Made by a program: the position numbers and the translations under genes
NCBI GenBank assembly: GCA_018398815.1
Contig: CM031596.1
Coordinates: 68,961,803 to 69,025,802 of the forward strand
Source of the DNA: Conus ventricosus
Taxonomy: Eukaryota; Mollusca; Gastropoda; Neogastropoda; Conidae
Reading direction: 5' to 3'
Length of the DNA: 64,000 bases
Shown here: positions 12,309 through 24,269 of the stretch, one piece after another
Position numbering within the stretch: position 1 is the first letter of the stretch
Layout: each line of letters begins with the position of its first letter
The notes under the pieces: generated by a model
Told to the model about the DNA's origin: nothing
Seen by the model: only the letters and a program-made list of their open reading frames with translations
Database searches by the model: none

Positions 12309-13261
12309 CACGTGCATGCTTCAGTGCATATGAGCACTTACTTGCATACTTGCTGAAAGTGAAAATAGGGGCTAAGAATATGAAGGATCTGCCGCTAATA
12401 AAAGACAGCTAAAGGTACATTTAATAATATCAAATTACAACTTGCGGGAGGAGGTGGAGTGGGGTTTGGAACAGTACAGTAATGGAGTGAAGATAGGTAA
12501 TAATTCAGATAGGAAGTGTGAAGTCAAACAAAATAAAACAAACATCCCAAAATTGAGTAGTGTCTGTTACAGCAGCAACCGAGACCCACTTTGAAGGAAA
12601 CAGTCTGATTTGTTTTGTTGTGATATATTGTTGTTGTATTTTCTGTGAACTATGCTTTTCTTGTGTTTTGCTTATTTGTGATTGTGTGTTTGAATAGATT
12701 TGTATATTAGGCTATGTTAATACTTTCATAAGTAGTATAAAGATATGCACACAGTAATTTTTTTAGCTGAATACTGACACTTTTGATCTTGTATATAATC
12801 GGTACATATATTTATATATAATATTATAACACATATTGACAAATTCATATAATGTAACACATTACTAGGAATCAAAGGATTTGTAATTTTAACGCCATGT
12901 ACATCATCTATTCCTTTTAGGCAAAAGATACATACTTTCTTTACTTTGCACCCGTTACTCCTCCCACTTCATTTTTGGTCCTGATCATTTATCCTTCTTT
13001 CATTCTTGTTTGGTTTTGTGTGGTGCTCTGACGCACTTGGCAAGTTCCTGAATGTGAACCTTGGAGCTTTCACTTCCCTGAGCTGTATGGACACACAGAT
13101 TCATTATTTAGTTTTATGTGTGTGTACGTTGTTTTTTTTCTCTTTGAATTTCCTTCTTTTTTTTTTCTTTTTTTTTTTGGTCTTGTTTTATTTTGCCACA
13201 CACACGAGTGTCGTGCTGCTGATGTTGTGCATGCTTCCTTGCTGGTTTTCTTGCTCTCCAG
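11667..13261 (+). other. SORBS intron
   Basis: It begins GTAATT and ends TTGCTCTCCAG. It contains a poly-G run (about 11730-11762), a long (GT)n array (12165-12310) and AT-rich unique sequence. No gene is seen. Confidence 0.75.
12165..12310. repeat. GT microsatellite
   Basis: About 145 nt of (GT)n with a few GC and AT interruptions. Confidence 0.95.
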
Positions 13262-13683
13262 AAGAACCTGCGCCTCCTCCTCCTCCTCCGCAACCCTCCC
13301 AGCTCAGCTCCAGTGCCACATTTCCCCGCAAAAATGCTGCCAGGCAGCCCCACCTCCAGCCCGCCCCACAGGGCAGCCGGGGCAGCCCCGGGGGGTCTTA
13401 CTCCGCCCCTAGAAACCCTGCCTCTTCGGCCGCCGCCACCTCTGCTCCTGCACCCCTACCCGGGGTGGGAGCGGTCTTGGTGGGGCTGTGCAAGGGGCGG
13501 GGTCCACCCTGCCCCTCTCCCGCACCAAGCCTTTCCCTTCTCGTGGGAGTAGCTTGTCAGCTGCTGAGCAGCTGGGGGTTAAAAGTCCACCTCCGTCGTC
13601 TGCGGGCGCGGCAGGCTTTGTGTCTGGTGTCTCAGCGAGTTCTGGGACCTCGGCCTCGAATCCTATCCCCTCAGCAGGAGCAG
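13262..13683 (+). CDS. SORBS1: SORBS-family adaptor, Pro/Ser-rich exon
   Basis: The acceptor CTCTCCAG precedes 13262 and the donor GGAGCAG|GTACCA follows 13683. It is entered in phase 1 and starts EEPAPPPPPPQPSQLSSS, a proline tract suited to SH3 or EVH1 ligands. The first part is natural-looking in one frame (to about 13450). After about 13470 a different frame reads plausibly (GAGSTLPLSRTKPFPSRG, then Ser/Ala-rich). That second frame ends in phase 1, exactly what the exon at 17991 needs, whereas the first would end in phase 0. A missing base in the CCCGGGG/GGTGGG context around 13450-13470 explains this. GC content is far above the flanking introns. Confidence 0.72.
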
Positions 13684-14291
13684 GTACCACCAACGCCCTT
13701 CCTGTTCTGTCCATGTTTTCTGCCTGTTGCTGTGTTTTTTTTTTTTCTTTTCCTGTTTTGTTTTTCTTCTTTGCCTTGCTTTGTTGATTTGCCTTGTCTG
13801 GCTTGCCTGTGCTTCAGTGTTGTGTCGACTTCACCTGGTTTTGATTTCTGTTGATTATGCTTCCAGACTTGAATGAATCTTCCCTCTCCCATCTGCGCTC
13901 TCCTAACCATCATCTCTTTTTCCTTTTGTTGTTGTTGTTGTTGTTGTTTTTGTTTTGTTTTGTTCTTGTTTTGTTGTTTATGTTGTCAGTTTACTCTTTA
14001 AAGGAGAGTTACAGGATCCATTGTTATTGCATACATGAAAGCATGCAAGAAATACCTTCAAGTAAGCAAAGTTAATGCTTGAACGTATGCTTGCTATTAT
14101 ATCCTTGGGTTTAGGCACTGATGTTCAAGGTATAGATAGAGAGTCGGTGTCTTTTTTTTTTTTTAAAGCTTTGCAAAGTAAGTTAATCTGTACTACAGTC
14201 GTATTTTTTAGCTTTACAAAAACAGGAAAGTGCCTCACATTTCTGCACAACATCTTGTATTTATTCCTATCCAGAGAGAAAAAAACTAGAT

Positions 14292-14293
<2 letters not shown>

Positions 14294-14361
<68 letters not shown>

Positions 14362-14366
14362 TATTT
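14294..14366. repeat. TA dinucleotide array
   Basis: About 70 nt of nearly uninterrupted (TA)n, followed by (GTT)n. It is self-complementary and can extrude as a cruciform. It lies about 145 nt before a 68-nt poly-C tract (14512-14579). Confidence 0.95.
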
Positions 14367-14510
14367 GTTGTTGTTGTTGTTGTTGCTAAGGACTTTTACA
14401 GTCAACACAGTACTCGTAAGCAGCAGTTTAGTGGTTTTGTTTAGTCAACAAGTGTTGTATAATTAAAGACAGAATCAGGTTTGCACAACATACACACACA
14501 CATTCATTCC

Positions 14511-14579
<69 letters not shown>

Positions 14580-14884
14580 TTTCTTTCAAGTATTCTTGAC
14601 GCAAAGCATTTTTCTTTATTTCAAAGAATCATTCTTCGATTGTCAAATCATGATAGACCCATAAATGAAGATCATCTGGTAAGCCATGACTCTGAGCACA
14701 CTCATTTTAACCCATCTGAAACTGATACATGATTCTGGTATGTTTCTGAAAGGATGACTGTGGACACATTTTCCAAGAGACATCAAGAAAATGTTGTGTT
14801 TAGATTGTCATACTCGCACACACACCCATGGATGCATACACAAGCACACGTACACACATGCATGTTCATTCATGGACATGGGCC

Positions 14885-15400
14885 TGGTGTGCCCATTGGG
14901 TAGAACGTTAGATTGTTGTTCCAAGATCACTGGTTCAGTTCCCACCCGGGGCAGTCAAGCTGGAAGATTGGGGGGTTTTTCTTACAAGTTCACCTCTGTG
15001 CATATTGCAGTCCCATGCCAGTCCTCAGGATGAGACTTCAAACAGAAGTCTGGTGCATGAACAAATGCACAGAAATTTTGCACACGCATGAAATCCCATT
15101 CTACCTTTCAGACAAGTGGAGGCCATTGTGTGCTGGTTGGATGGATGACATGAAAATCAAGTGATGACATAGAAATCAAACTTAGCCACACCAGTGTTGT
15201 GTACAGACGTCATACCTGAAGACGGAATGTGGCTACCTTAATTAATGATAGGAGTTATAACAGTTGCATTTGCAAAAACCTCACCGTGGTGAACCTTGGA
15301 GTTCCAGCCTGGGAAACAGTTTGTGGTCACGGATGCTCACATGAAGTGCATACATGTACACATGGCACATCATGGTCAGCTGGGCACTAAGCAACATGAA
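14885..15400 (+). mobile_element. tRNA-derived SINE-like element
   Basis: The head is tRNA-like. GTGCCCATTGGGTAGAACG (from about 14888) resembles a decayed pol III A box, and GGTTCAGTTCC (about 14932-14942) fits a B box. A body with CAGGATGAGAC (about 15025) follows. The 3' end at about 15373-15396 (GGTCAGCTGGGC then TAAGCAAC) matches the tail at 2365-2430. The length of about 515 bp is long for a SINE, so an insertion or two adjacent elements are possible. Confidence 0.5.
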
Positions 15401-15499
15401 TTGAATGTTTGCCGTTAAGTATGGGGGCATGCGCATGCATGCTGACTGGACGCATACACATGCGCCTGCACAGACGCGCACCCATGCATGCGCATGCCT

Positions 15500-15700
15500 A
15501 CGTGCACACACACACTCATACATACACACACACACACACATATGCATTGACACACATGCGTACACATGCACATATGCACTCCACATTCGCATGAATACAT
15601 TCATTCACTTGCTCATGCACACATACGCTGTCGCATATTCTCAAAGTCATGCGTGTGCACACGCAGGCACGCACACACACACGCACACACACACACGCAC

Positions 15701-15747
<47 letters not shown>

Positions 15748-16289
15748 ACACACACATTTATGAAAGGTTGAGGATGGGAGTGGGAGGAGGTGGAAGGGCA
15801 GTGGTGTTTCAGTGATCCTTTCCTCTTAGTCAGGGTTGGGTGAGTAATGAAGTGCAGACAGAGTGGATCTGTCCGGGATCAACAGGGTTTAGTCTTGTAG
15901 TTCTTTGTACGTGCTGCAAATAGACATAGGCCTGCATACTTATGTGTGCAACACACGCACACACACGCATGCACGCAGACGCGCGCACGCACACACACAC
16001 ACACATGCATGCACGCACAGACGCACGCACACACACACACATACACACACGCACACACATACACACATGCATGCACGCACAGACACACGCACACACACAC
16101 ATACACACACGCACACGCATACACACAGAGTGCATCCCTTTATCCGTGTAGCTAAGCTGAAAACGCACACACGCATGCACATACGCACACATACATGCAT
16201 GCACACAACGCACACATACATGCATGCACACACGCGCACATGCTCACACTCTAATGTGCGCACGCATGCACGTAAGTGCACACACACAC

Positions 16290-16329
<40 letters not shown>

Positions 16330-16340
16330 ACACACACACA
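15500..16340. repeat. CA-rich microsatellite blocks
   Basis: Two large (CA)n blocks with GCATGC interruptions (15500-15750 and 15950-16340) are separated by about 200 nt of unique sequence. The His-Thr and Val-Cys open frames are repeat artefacts. Confidence 0.9.
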
Positions 16341-16486
16341 CATTACAAGCTGTACACTGATTTCAAATTTAGATGAGAGGATAAAGTTAATATGCATTGC
16401 AACATGTCTGTTAAATGACCAGACAGGTGGTACACATATTTCAACATTAATTAGGCCATCCGGCAGTTCAGTGCGCACACTGACAC

Positions 16487-16602
<116 letters not shown>

Positions 16603-17990
16603 GTTCCACACATAGACAGAAACAATAGTACCCTGTCTCAGTTTTTAAAACCATGTGCAAGACGCTTGTGACTCCAATGTTCTGATGTTTTCCTGTCAAT
16701 GTTCAGATAGTCTCTGCTTGCTTTTAACCTAACCAACAAAGCAGATGAATGGGGCAGCCAATCTGTATCACCTTAAAAATCACACATGTATATTTTAACT
16801 GTGTAGTACTAATATTGTAATTGTGTGCAGAATACATAGGGAGCAAATTTAAAGTATCCAGTGTCAGATGTTGTGCATTAGTTGTGTGTGTGTGTGCGTG
16901 CGCTTGCGGGCACGTGCATGCATGTGTGTATGATTGTGTATGTGTGTTTGTGTGTATGTAAGTGTGTGTGTGTGTGTGTGTACAGGCGCACTGGTTGCTT
17001 TGCATGGGGAAAAAATATGCAAGTAGCACTTGTAGATAACTGCATATTAGCTGAATAACACTTGAAGAAAATGCAGATATGGCATAGAATAAATGTAGAT
17101 GAATGTTGTTCTTCACAGTTCAAGCAGAGAAAAAGAAAATATAAGGAAGACGTCAGTGTTGTCAATAACTCCTCAGAAAGTGTAGATGCATGATCAGAAA
17201 TCTAAGGCCTGTTCAGGTTTGCATGCAAGCACAGCAGGATGATACATTTGAGAAACTGAATGACATGGTGAGTATGTAAATCAGATGGTGAAACATCTAC
17301 CTGAGCACAGTGGAGTAATAGAATGGCCATGAGATGTAAGAGACTTGAACATATGGTGAGTATATTGATGTATTAAAAAGAAATGCGTTCAGGAGTTGAT
17401 ATGCACTAGAATTGAAATGAATGACGCAGTATTCTTTAGCAAACAAAACCGGTTGCCTTTCTATACCAAAATGTCTTGTATCATTTATGACCATTTTGAA
17501 AGATACATCCCCATGTTCTTTAATCGAACATTCCTCTTTATGTTAAAGTCAGTTTTGACTTTTCTTGTGTATATGTTTTGTACAATAGATTAAAAGATGA
17601 AGAGAAAAATAAGACCTACATTAAAATTCTACAATGATTTATTTTGGTCTCATTTGTAGAGCTTTTCATGTTTAACCACCTTTTGTCATTATGCGCCGAC
17701 CCTTCCCACCTTTGCTCCCTCCATTCTGAATGAATCGATCATATATCGAAAGCTGAGCTTGACTTTGGTCAGCATAGCTACACAGAAACATGGTTTGAAT
17801 GTAGAATGCTCCTTTGCACAGAAAACACAACAGGAACACTTATCCACACTGCTTTTTAATTTGCCGTATATTCTTTCCACTGGATGGAAAGGCGGCGTGC
17901 TGAAAGTGAATGACATACAGCCCATTCAGCAGGCCCCAGCACACTGACTTGCATGCCAATTAGGAGGCTAATTACTCATGCTGTGTGCAG

Positions 17991-18100
17991 CATTCAAGCA
18001 CCAAACGAGCGATGAACGAAGGTTGCGGCCAGAGCCCGTCAACCCGGAGAAAGAGAGAAGACGAAGAGAAGAAGAGGAAGCTTACCGAAAGAAAAGACTG
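17991..18100 (+). CDS. SORBS1: SORBS-family adaptor, basic helical exon
   Basis: The acceptor GTGTGCAG precedes 17991 and the donor AGACTG|GTAAAA follows 18100. The exon is entered in phase 1 and left in phase 0. It encodes a charged segment including RPEPVNPEKERRRREEEEAY and RKKRL, probably a single alpha helix or coiled coil that continues into the next exon. SORBS proteins carry a comparable charged helix upstream of the SH3 cluster. Phase agreement on both sides supports the call. The pyrimidine tract at the acceptor is weak. Confidence 0.78.
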
Positions 18101-18122
18101 GTAAAACTTTGTTCATCTTTGT

Positions 18123-18176
<54 letters not shown>

Positions 18177-18419
18177 TGTGTGTGTGTGGCGCTCGCATGT
18201 GATTGTGTTTGTGTGTGTGTGGTCTGTCTGTCTGGGTGATTGTCTCCATATGTTTGGCTAGCTGTATTTTTATGGATAGCTTCTATTCAGTGCTGCAGCC
18301 ATCTGTCTTGTCTGAAGGCTGCATACGTGAAGGGAATTTTTATTTGAAACTAGCTGTTCGAGCCGACAAAATGGAGGATACGTAATTGCTGCAATGGCAT
18401 CCTGTGTGCGCCGTTGGCT

Positions 18420-18800
18420 TGAATGTAACTGTAACAACAGGCAGATAGTGTATTCACCTTGGACTTGAATGTAACTGTAACTATGGGCAGAAAGTGTGTT
18501 CACCTTGGACTTAAATACAACTGTAGCCACAGGCAGAAAGTGTATTCACCTTGGACTTGAATGTAACTGTAACTATGGGCAGAAAGTGTGTTCACCTTGG
18601 ACTTAAATGTAACTGTAACTATGGGCAGAAAGTGTGTTCACCTTGGACTTAAATACAACTGTAGCTACAGGCAGAAAGTGTGTTCACCTCTGACTTGAAT
18701 ACAACTGTAGCTACAGGCAGAAAGTGTGTTCACCTCTGACTTGAATACAACTGCAACTGCGGGCAGAAAGTGTGTTCATCTTGGACTTTAATGTAGCTGT
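18420..18800. repeat. 46-bp minisatellite, about eight copies
   Basis: Units run GAATGTAACTGTAAC, then GGGCAGAAAGTGTGTTCACC and TTGGACTT. Successive starts (for example 18421 and 18467) are 46 bp apart. Copies differ by scattered substitutions (AACTATGGG or AGCTACAGG variants), so the array is older than the 91-bp repeat. Confidence 0.92.
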
Positions 18801-19279
18801 AACCACAGGAGTTAGGGTGAGGGATAGGAGCGGAAGGGTAGAAAGGAGGAGGGAAGAAGTTTAGGGGTGGGTGGGGGGATGCAGTTTATCTGACAGTTTA
18901 GTCCATCTACCACCAGTTCACTCTGTTTTAGAGATAGAAAATATGCAAAGTAACAGCAAGGTCTCAGTGAATCAAGATTGATTTCCATCTTTTGTTCAGT
19001 TTTCTTGTTAGCTGCCTGGAGATGCACCTTCACAATAGCACTGTGTTTATCTGACTGGGTCCTTGGAAGTCATCAGCCAATGGGAAGCAGTGCTGCCAAG
19101 TGGAATGATGTCATGCATCAAAAGTCAGTGGCTAGGCCACTTAAGATGAAGATTTTGTACATGCCGTTTCTGCTATCGCCCTGCCACTGTTGCTTTTGCT
19201 GCACATGATATTTTTTTTGCCTCTGTGGCCAGAGTTGATGACCTAGATTAGGATGAAAACTTGTATGTGTGCAAGTGTG

Positions 19280-20030
19280 AGAGAGAGAGAGAGAGAGTGG
19301 GCTTTGCATTTTTTGTTTATTTCTGTTCGTGTGTGAGAGAGAAAGTGTTGTATGGGGTTTTTCTGTTTGTTTCTGTTCGTGTGTGAGAGAGAGAGTGTTG
19401 TATGGGGTTTTTCTGTTTGTTTCTGTTCGTGTGTGAGAGAGAGAGTGTTGTATGGGGTTTTTCTGTTTGTTTCTGTTCGTGTGTGAGAGAGAGAGTGTTG
19501 TATGGGGTTTTTCTGTTTGTTTGTTCTGTTCGTGTGTGAGAGAGAGAGTGTTGTATGGGTTTTTCTGTTTGTTTCTGTTCGTGTGTGAGAGAGAGAGTGT
19601 TGTATGGGGTTTTTCTGTTTGTTTCTGTTCGTGTGTGAGAGAGAGAGTGTTGTATGGGGTTTTTCTGTTTGTTTCTGTTCGTGTGTGAGAGAGAGAGTGT
19701 TGTATGGGGTTTTTCTGTTTGTTTCTGTTCGTGTGTGAGAGAGAGAGTGTTGTATGGGGTTTTTCTGTTCGTGTGTGAGAGAGAGAGTGTTGTATGGGGT
19801 TTTTCTGTTTGTTTCTGTTCGTGTGTGAGAGAGAGAGTGTTGTATGGGGTTTTTCTGTTTGTTTCTGTTCGTGTGTGAGAGAGAGAGTGTTGTATGGGGT
19901 TTTTCTGTTTGTTTCTGTTCGTGTGTGAGAGAGAGAGTGTTGTATGGGGTTTTTCTGTTTGTTTCTGTTCGTGTGTGAGAGAGAGAGTGTTGTATGGGGT
20001 TTTCTGTTTGTTTCTCTGTGTGTTTGTATG
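19280..20030. repeat. 50-bp minisatellite, about 14 copies
   Basis: The unit contains TTCTGTTCGTGTGTGAGAGA followed by GAGAGTGTTGTATGGGGTTT and TTCTGTTTG. Successive GTGTGAG starts (19331, 19381) are 50 bp apart. One unit near 19520 has an extra GTTT, one near 19555 lacks a G and one near 19760 lacks about 10 bp. Because 50 is not divisible by three, all frames are cycled and none contains a stop on the antisense strand. Confidence 0.95.
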
Positions 20031-20035
20031 TGTGC

Positions 20036-20059
20036 ACGTGTGTGTGTGTGTGTGTGTGT

Positions 20060-20093
<34 letters not shown>

Positions 20094-20200
20094 TGTTGTG
20101 TGTGTGTGGTGTGTGTTGTGTGTATGTGTGTGTGTGTGAGAGTGTGTGTGTGTGTGTGTGTGTGTGTGAGTGTGTGTGCGTGTGTGTGTGTGTGTGTCTA
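20036..20200. repeat. GT microsatellite next to the minisatellite
   Basis: (GT)n with GGT and TTG interruptions starts directly where the 50-bp array ends. Confidence 0.95.
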
Positions 20201-21179
20201 TTTTCTGTCATGTTCAATGTTTTTTGTTTTTTTTGTTCATCACAACATAACACAATAATATAAATAGAAAAGCCTTTCTCCTGTATAAGTTGTATGTTGT
20301 CAGCATTTAAAGATAAACATCTTTTGTAACCAGATAGCTTCTTCACACGTCTGTTCTATCTCATCTTCATCTGCTGATACTTGTCATGCTCTTTAGTCTT
20401 TACCAAAGTAAAACAGAAGCAGGTGGCTTCATTCACTCACTGATCTGTAGCTCCATCTTTTGTTTGTTTGTTTGTTCCCATAGCATCTTCCTTATCATAA
20501 ATCTCACGCCTTCCATTAGGGCTCTCCATTCACAGCCACATCCTGGCTTTGCCCATGGCCACTGTGGCTCTGGGTATCTACAAGGAGCACTAAGTGCCAT
20601 GTCATCGAGAGGCAAACCCGTCAGAGGAGACACTGCATGGTGCCAAGACACATCAGTGGTGTTCAGAGGCGCTTGTTCTGATCCAGTACATGCAGAACAC
20701 CACCTGCTAAGCCTCTTTTCACGGCAATTATTAGTCGCAGAATAAGCTGGAGCTTGCGTCCCCTCCAGGGGGCGCCACCACATCTGTCTATATCGACAGT
20801 TCCATGAACTCACCATGACTGTCAGCTTCAGTATGGATCACCGGACGTAGACACGGAGAAGGAAACAAAACAAGAGGTCGCCATGAGAGCAGGGTTTGAA
20901 GGGTGCCAGGCCACAGATTTGATATCTGCTCATGTGGCTTTGTTGTTGTTGGTAGGATTAGGTTCATGATGATGGTGATGTGGAGTTCCACTCTGATTTG
21001 AGCCTTCACGACAGAGCTGTATTCTAAGCTGACTTTCATGATATATCCTAATGGTAATCAGGCCTGAAAAGATAGTGACCCCTGAAGTGTTGCTCAGGAA
21101 ATTTGAGCAACCCTATCAGAGACGCATCTGATAAGTGTATGGAAACTCGGTTGTGAGTGAAAGAGTGTGTCAGACTTGA

Positions 21180-21275
21180 AAAATTTCACTGGGTGAATGC
21201 TCTGATGGGACATGAACCATGGACCTCCCAGCCTGCATCCACAACTCTAACCACTGGGCCATGGCAGCTGGTCTT
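21180..21275 (-). mobile_element. Antisense tRNA-derived SINE head
   Basis: On the minus strand the sequence reads TGGCCCAGTGGTTAGAG (a good pol III A box) and, about 30 nt later, GGTTCATGTCC (a B box with one or two mismatches to GGTTCRANTCC). This is a tRNA-like SINE head. The body seems to continue toward lower coordinates. A real tRNA gene is unlikely because the acceptor arms do not pair. Confidence 0.6.
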
Positions 21276-21933
21276 TGCTTAAATCTTGAACACTCACAGA
21301 TTAAGGTAGAAAAAACAAAGAAAAAGGGGGGGAAAAAGGGATTTGGGGCCGAAGTTAAACATATAGTTGGCCTTGAACTTGTACATAAATTGCACACAAA
21401 TCAACTTTAAAGTTTTGCTAGGATGAAAACGATGCAACCAGGGGAGCGTCTGCAACAAACTGATGGATGAACACTAAGAAGAAAAGAAAAAAGGGGCACA
21501 GAAATTATGTGTAAATTTGGCATGTTGTGACTCATGATCATGCTCGTAATAGCATATTGTCCCTCGGCCAAACGGCCACAGCAGCCCCGATGTGGCATCC
21601 ATGCTGAGCTCCAAAGAACATGACTCGGGTACCCCAGCAGACACAGGAACCACAGCGTTGTTGCCATTTTGAGTTTTCAGCTCACTATGTCTGTGGGGTT
21701 TAGGCAATGTTTGGTGTCCCCCCCCTCCTGTGTGGACATTCTGGAGATGTCTAGGTGTTTGAGCATTTCTGCAGCCCTCCAAATACTGACGTGAGTTGGA
21801 GGATCGTTCCCTTTTTGGCAGTGGTCATTGTACAGGCAGCTGTTTCTGTTGGGCATCCATTGTTTCATTCTGTCAGTTGATTAATATAACCAGGTTTCAT
21901 GCTTAGTTTTAGGTGCTTGCTAATGGACAAAGG

Positions 21934-21976
<43 letters not shown>

Positions 21977-22528
21977 AATAAGTATGATAGAGAAAATTTT
22001 GGGGACAAAGAGCTTTTACATAGAATGTCAGGTGTTTTCTTCTCTGGCAGTCAGAATTTCATGTTTTCTTTCTGTCACAACATAGTATTGGATTAGCTAA
22101 AAAAGTATTATAAAGCAGACAAAGGCAAATTTTTTTCATCAGCTGAAAAGTATTTTAAAGCAGAGGGCAATTTTTTTTTTTCTTTTCTTTCCTTTTTTAG
22201 GGTCGCTTTTCCACGATAATTAATATAGGCTTTTTTCATTTATATTGATAAGTGATGTAAAAAAAAAAATTTTTAATCCCCTAGCAAGTGAGAGAATTCA
22301 TTAAGCAGAAGCTGTTGTGAAAGTATTCATTTATATTCCGATCTTCTCTGTGTGTGTACATTCAGCCACAAGCGGTATAATAAGCTTGTTGACGAGGGAG
22401 ATGTAGGCATAGGTGGGTCTTAAACCTCTGACCTTTCATTGTTGGTTTGGAACCTGACCATCCTGCTGAGGCCCTGTGCTATTGCATCGGTAATCATGAA
22501 ATACTGACGAGGTCTCTGGGGTTTGCAG

Positions 22529-22614
22529 GAAGAGTTGTACGAGGAAGAAAGGCTGAAGAAGATGAAGAAGGATGAGGCAGACGCTGAGGCTCGTCGTCAT
22601 CATGATTTCTACAC
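22529..22614 (+). CDS. SORBS1: SORBS-family adaptor, acidic/basic helical exon
   Basis: An 86-bp exon with acceptor GGTTTGCAG before 22529 and perfect donor CAC|GTAAGT after 22614. It is entered in phase 0 and left in phase 2. It encodes EELYEEERLKKMKKDEADAE followed by ARRHHDFYT, continuing the charged helix from the preceding exon. In SORBS proteins this helix leads into a Ser/Pro linker before SH3-1, which is what the next exon encodes. Phases fit on both sides and no frame break is seen. Confidence 0.85.
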
Positions 22615-22852
22615 GTAAGTCATGCATCTTTGTTTCTGCTTGAGAGAGAGAGAGAGGAGAGAGAGGAAGGAAGGAAGGAAGGAAGGAGGGGGCATGAAAT
22701 GAGGAGTGAGGATGTGGATACATAGTGTGTTAGGATAGTATAAACATGCCACTGTAAGTTTTATTATGAGTGAATATTCATATCATAGTGACACTAGGAA
22801 GTAAGTTTACTTGATTAATCATCATTGTTATCATCATCATCATCTCTCTCTT

Positions 22853-22907
<55 letters not shown>

Positions 22908-22985
22908 CTCTCTCTCTTTCACCTTGTCTCTGTCCCTGTCTTCTTACATCTCTTTTTCTCTTTGTCTTTGTCCTGTCTTCTTACA

Positions 22986-23051
<66 letters not shown>

Positions 23052-24076
23052 CTCTCATTGCTGTGGGGATGGAAGAGAGGGAGGGGGGGAAAAATGGCTC
23101 ATTCAATACAAATTGCATTCTTGCCTTTTGGAAATTATGTTCATATAATTTCCTCTTTTCTGTGACTCTCTTCTTTTTTTTTTTCTTTTTTGTCTTTCTT
23201 CAGTGTCTTGTATTGTGTTCTGCGTTTGTGACATTCTTTCTATCTTTGTTCTAGAAGGTCTTTACACTTGTTTCTCTGCTGTCAGTTAACAACATGCCAG
23301 CTTTTCGTCGTCGTTGCTGTTTTGATCTGGAAACTAGGTACCAAGATGTACAAAAATAGCTGCCCATTCAAAAATGCAAAGTATGTCGTTGCTCATATGG
23401 CTTTTTTAATGCATTTTTGGGGTTGCATTTCAATGTTTATCCATTAAGTTTCTTGCTCAGTTTCTGATTTGGGGATGAAAAAATCAAGCAGAATTGTAGG
23501 TGCCTTCAGAACAGCCTAATTCTGTCCATTTAGGTATGTCAGTAATTCATCATCATCATCTTTCCACAGGTGATTTCTGTTCTGCACTCTGTTGTTGGGT
23601 TTGTCAGCTAGTAAGGACACTGTCAAGAAATGTAGTAAGTCTTTAATGGAAAGTGGTTGTTTTACAAACATTTGGAAGATTGAACACACACGTATAGATG
23701 TCCCACTTTATCCAGGCCTTGAAAACGAGAATGTAGAGAATCAGTTTTCTGGCCTGTGAAACTTTGAGAACTAGTTTTCGTAATAAACAAGTACGGTGAC
23801 TCATGCTCCCACAAGAAAGCATATTCAGTTCTCCAAAGGAATATTGTTTAGGTATGTCAGTAATTCATCATCATCATCGGGATCATCTTTCCAGTGGTGA
23901 TTTCTGTTCTGTGGGAGCAAGAGTTACTGTACTTGTTTATTATTAATACTGTTCCCTGCCTCACTTCATATTTAGTTTAGTTTTCATAAGTTTTCCAGCT
24001 TGATCACTTTAATATCATGCGTGCACGTGCCTCCTGACATATATTGATATTATGGTGTTTGTGTATTGTGTTCCAG
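22615..24076 (+). other. SORBS intron
   Basis: It contains GA/CT arrays (22640-22690, 22855-23050) and two direct-repeat copies of a TAGGTATGTCAGTAATTCAT-containing segment at about 23531 and 23849. No gene is seen. Confidence 0.75.
22855..23050. repeat. CT microsatellite block
   Basis: Two (CT)n tracts are separated by a CTTACATCTCT-containing spacer that is itself duplicated. Confidence 0.9.
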
Positions 24077-24269
24077 GAGTAACCAGAAGTCCCCCATTTC
24101 TCCTAACCGCTTTGACGATGCCCCCAGCTCTCTGTCACCATCCACCCGGGGTCCCTAGGCACCCTGGAACGGAAGGGTCCTCCGCTGAGTGTACCACCGG
24201 AACGAAGGAGAGGTTTCCAGATCCAGGGCAAAGCCAGGGCGCTCTTCAACTTCACTGCTCAGAACCAAG
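24077..24269 (+). CDS. SORBS1: SORBS-family adaptor, linker and start of SH3-1
   Basis: The acceptor TGTTCCAG precedes 24077 and the donor CCAAG|GTAATG follows 24269. It is entered in phase 2 as SNQKSPISPNRFDD and leaves in phase 1 as GKARALFNFTAQNQ. The last part is the first beta strand of an SH3 domain (ALYDF-type motif). Between these the frame shifts. One reading stops at a TAG (24156-24158), while the other supplies GTLERKGPPLSVPPERRRG and leads correctly into the SH3 domain. The shift of one missing base lies in the CCACCCGGGGTCCC stretch (about 24142-24155). Confidence 0.85.

Larger units (their letters stand above)
18101..22528 (+). other. SORBS intron with two minisatellites
   Basis: It starts GTAAAA and ends GGGTTTGCAG. 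Contents are a (GT)n array (18125-18190), a 46-bp minisatellite (18420-18800), a 50-bp minisatellite (19280-20030), a (GT)n array (20036-20200), an antisense SINE head (21180-21275) and a GT array at 21935-21975. The long antisense frame across 19243-20346 is the minisatellite read through and is not a gene. Confidence 0.7.

Noticed and set aside
13006..13261. Extension of the Pro/Ser exon frame to the left
   Set aside because: Translation is Phe/Leu-rich intronic T tracts, and a good acceptor lies at 13254-13261.
15500..16340. CRISPR-like array of regularly spaced repeats
   Set aside because: Simple CA microsatellite with irregular interruptions in a eukaryotic intron; no constant repeats or unique spacers.
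19243..20346. 367-codon antisense open frame
   Set aside because: Explained entirely by a 50-bp minisatellite lacking stops.
21180..21275. tRNA gene on the minus strand
   Set aside because: A and B boxes are present but acceptor and T-arm pairing is poor and SINE body follows; called a SINE head.
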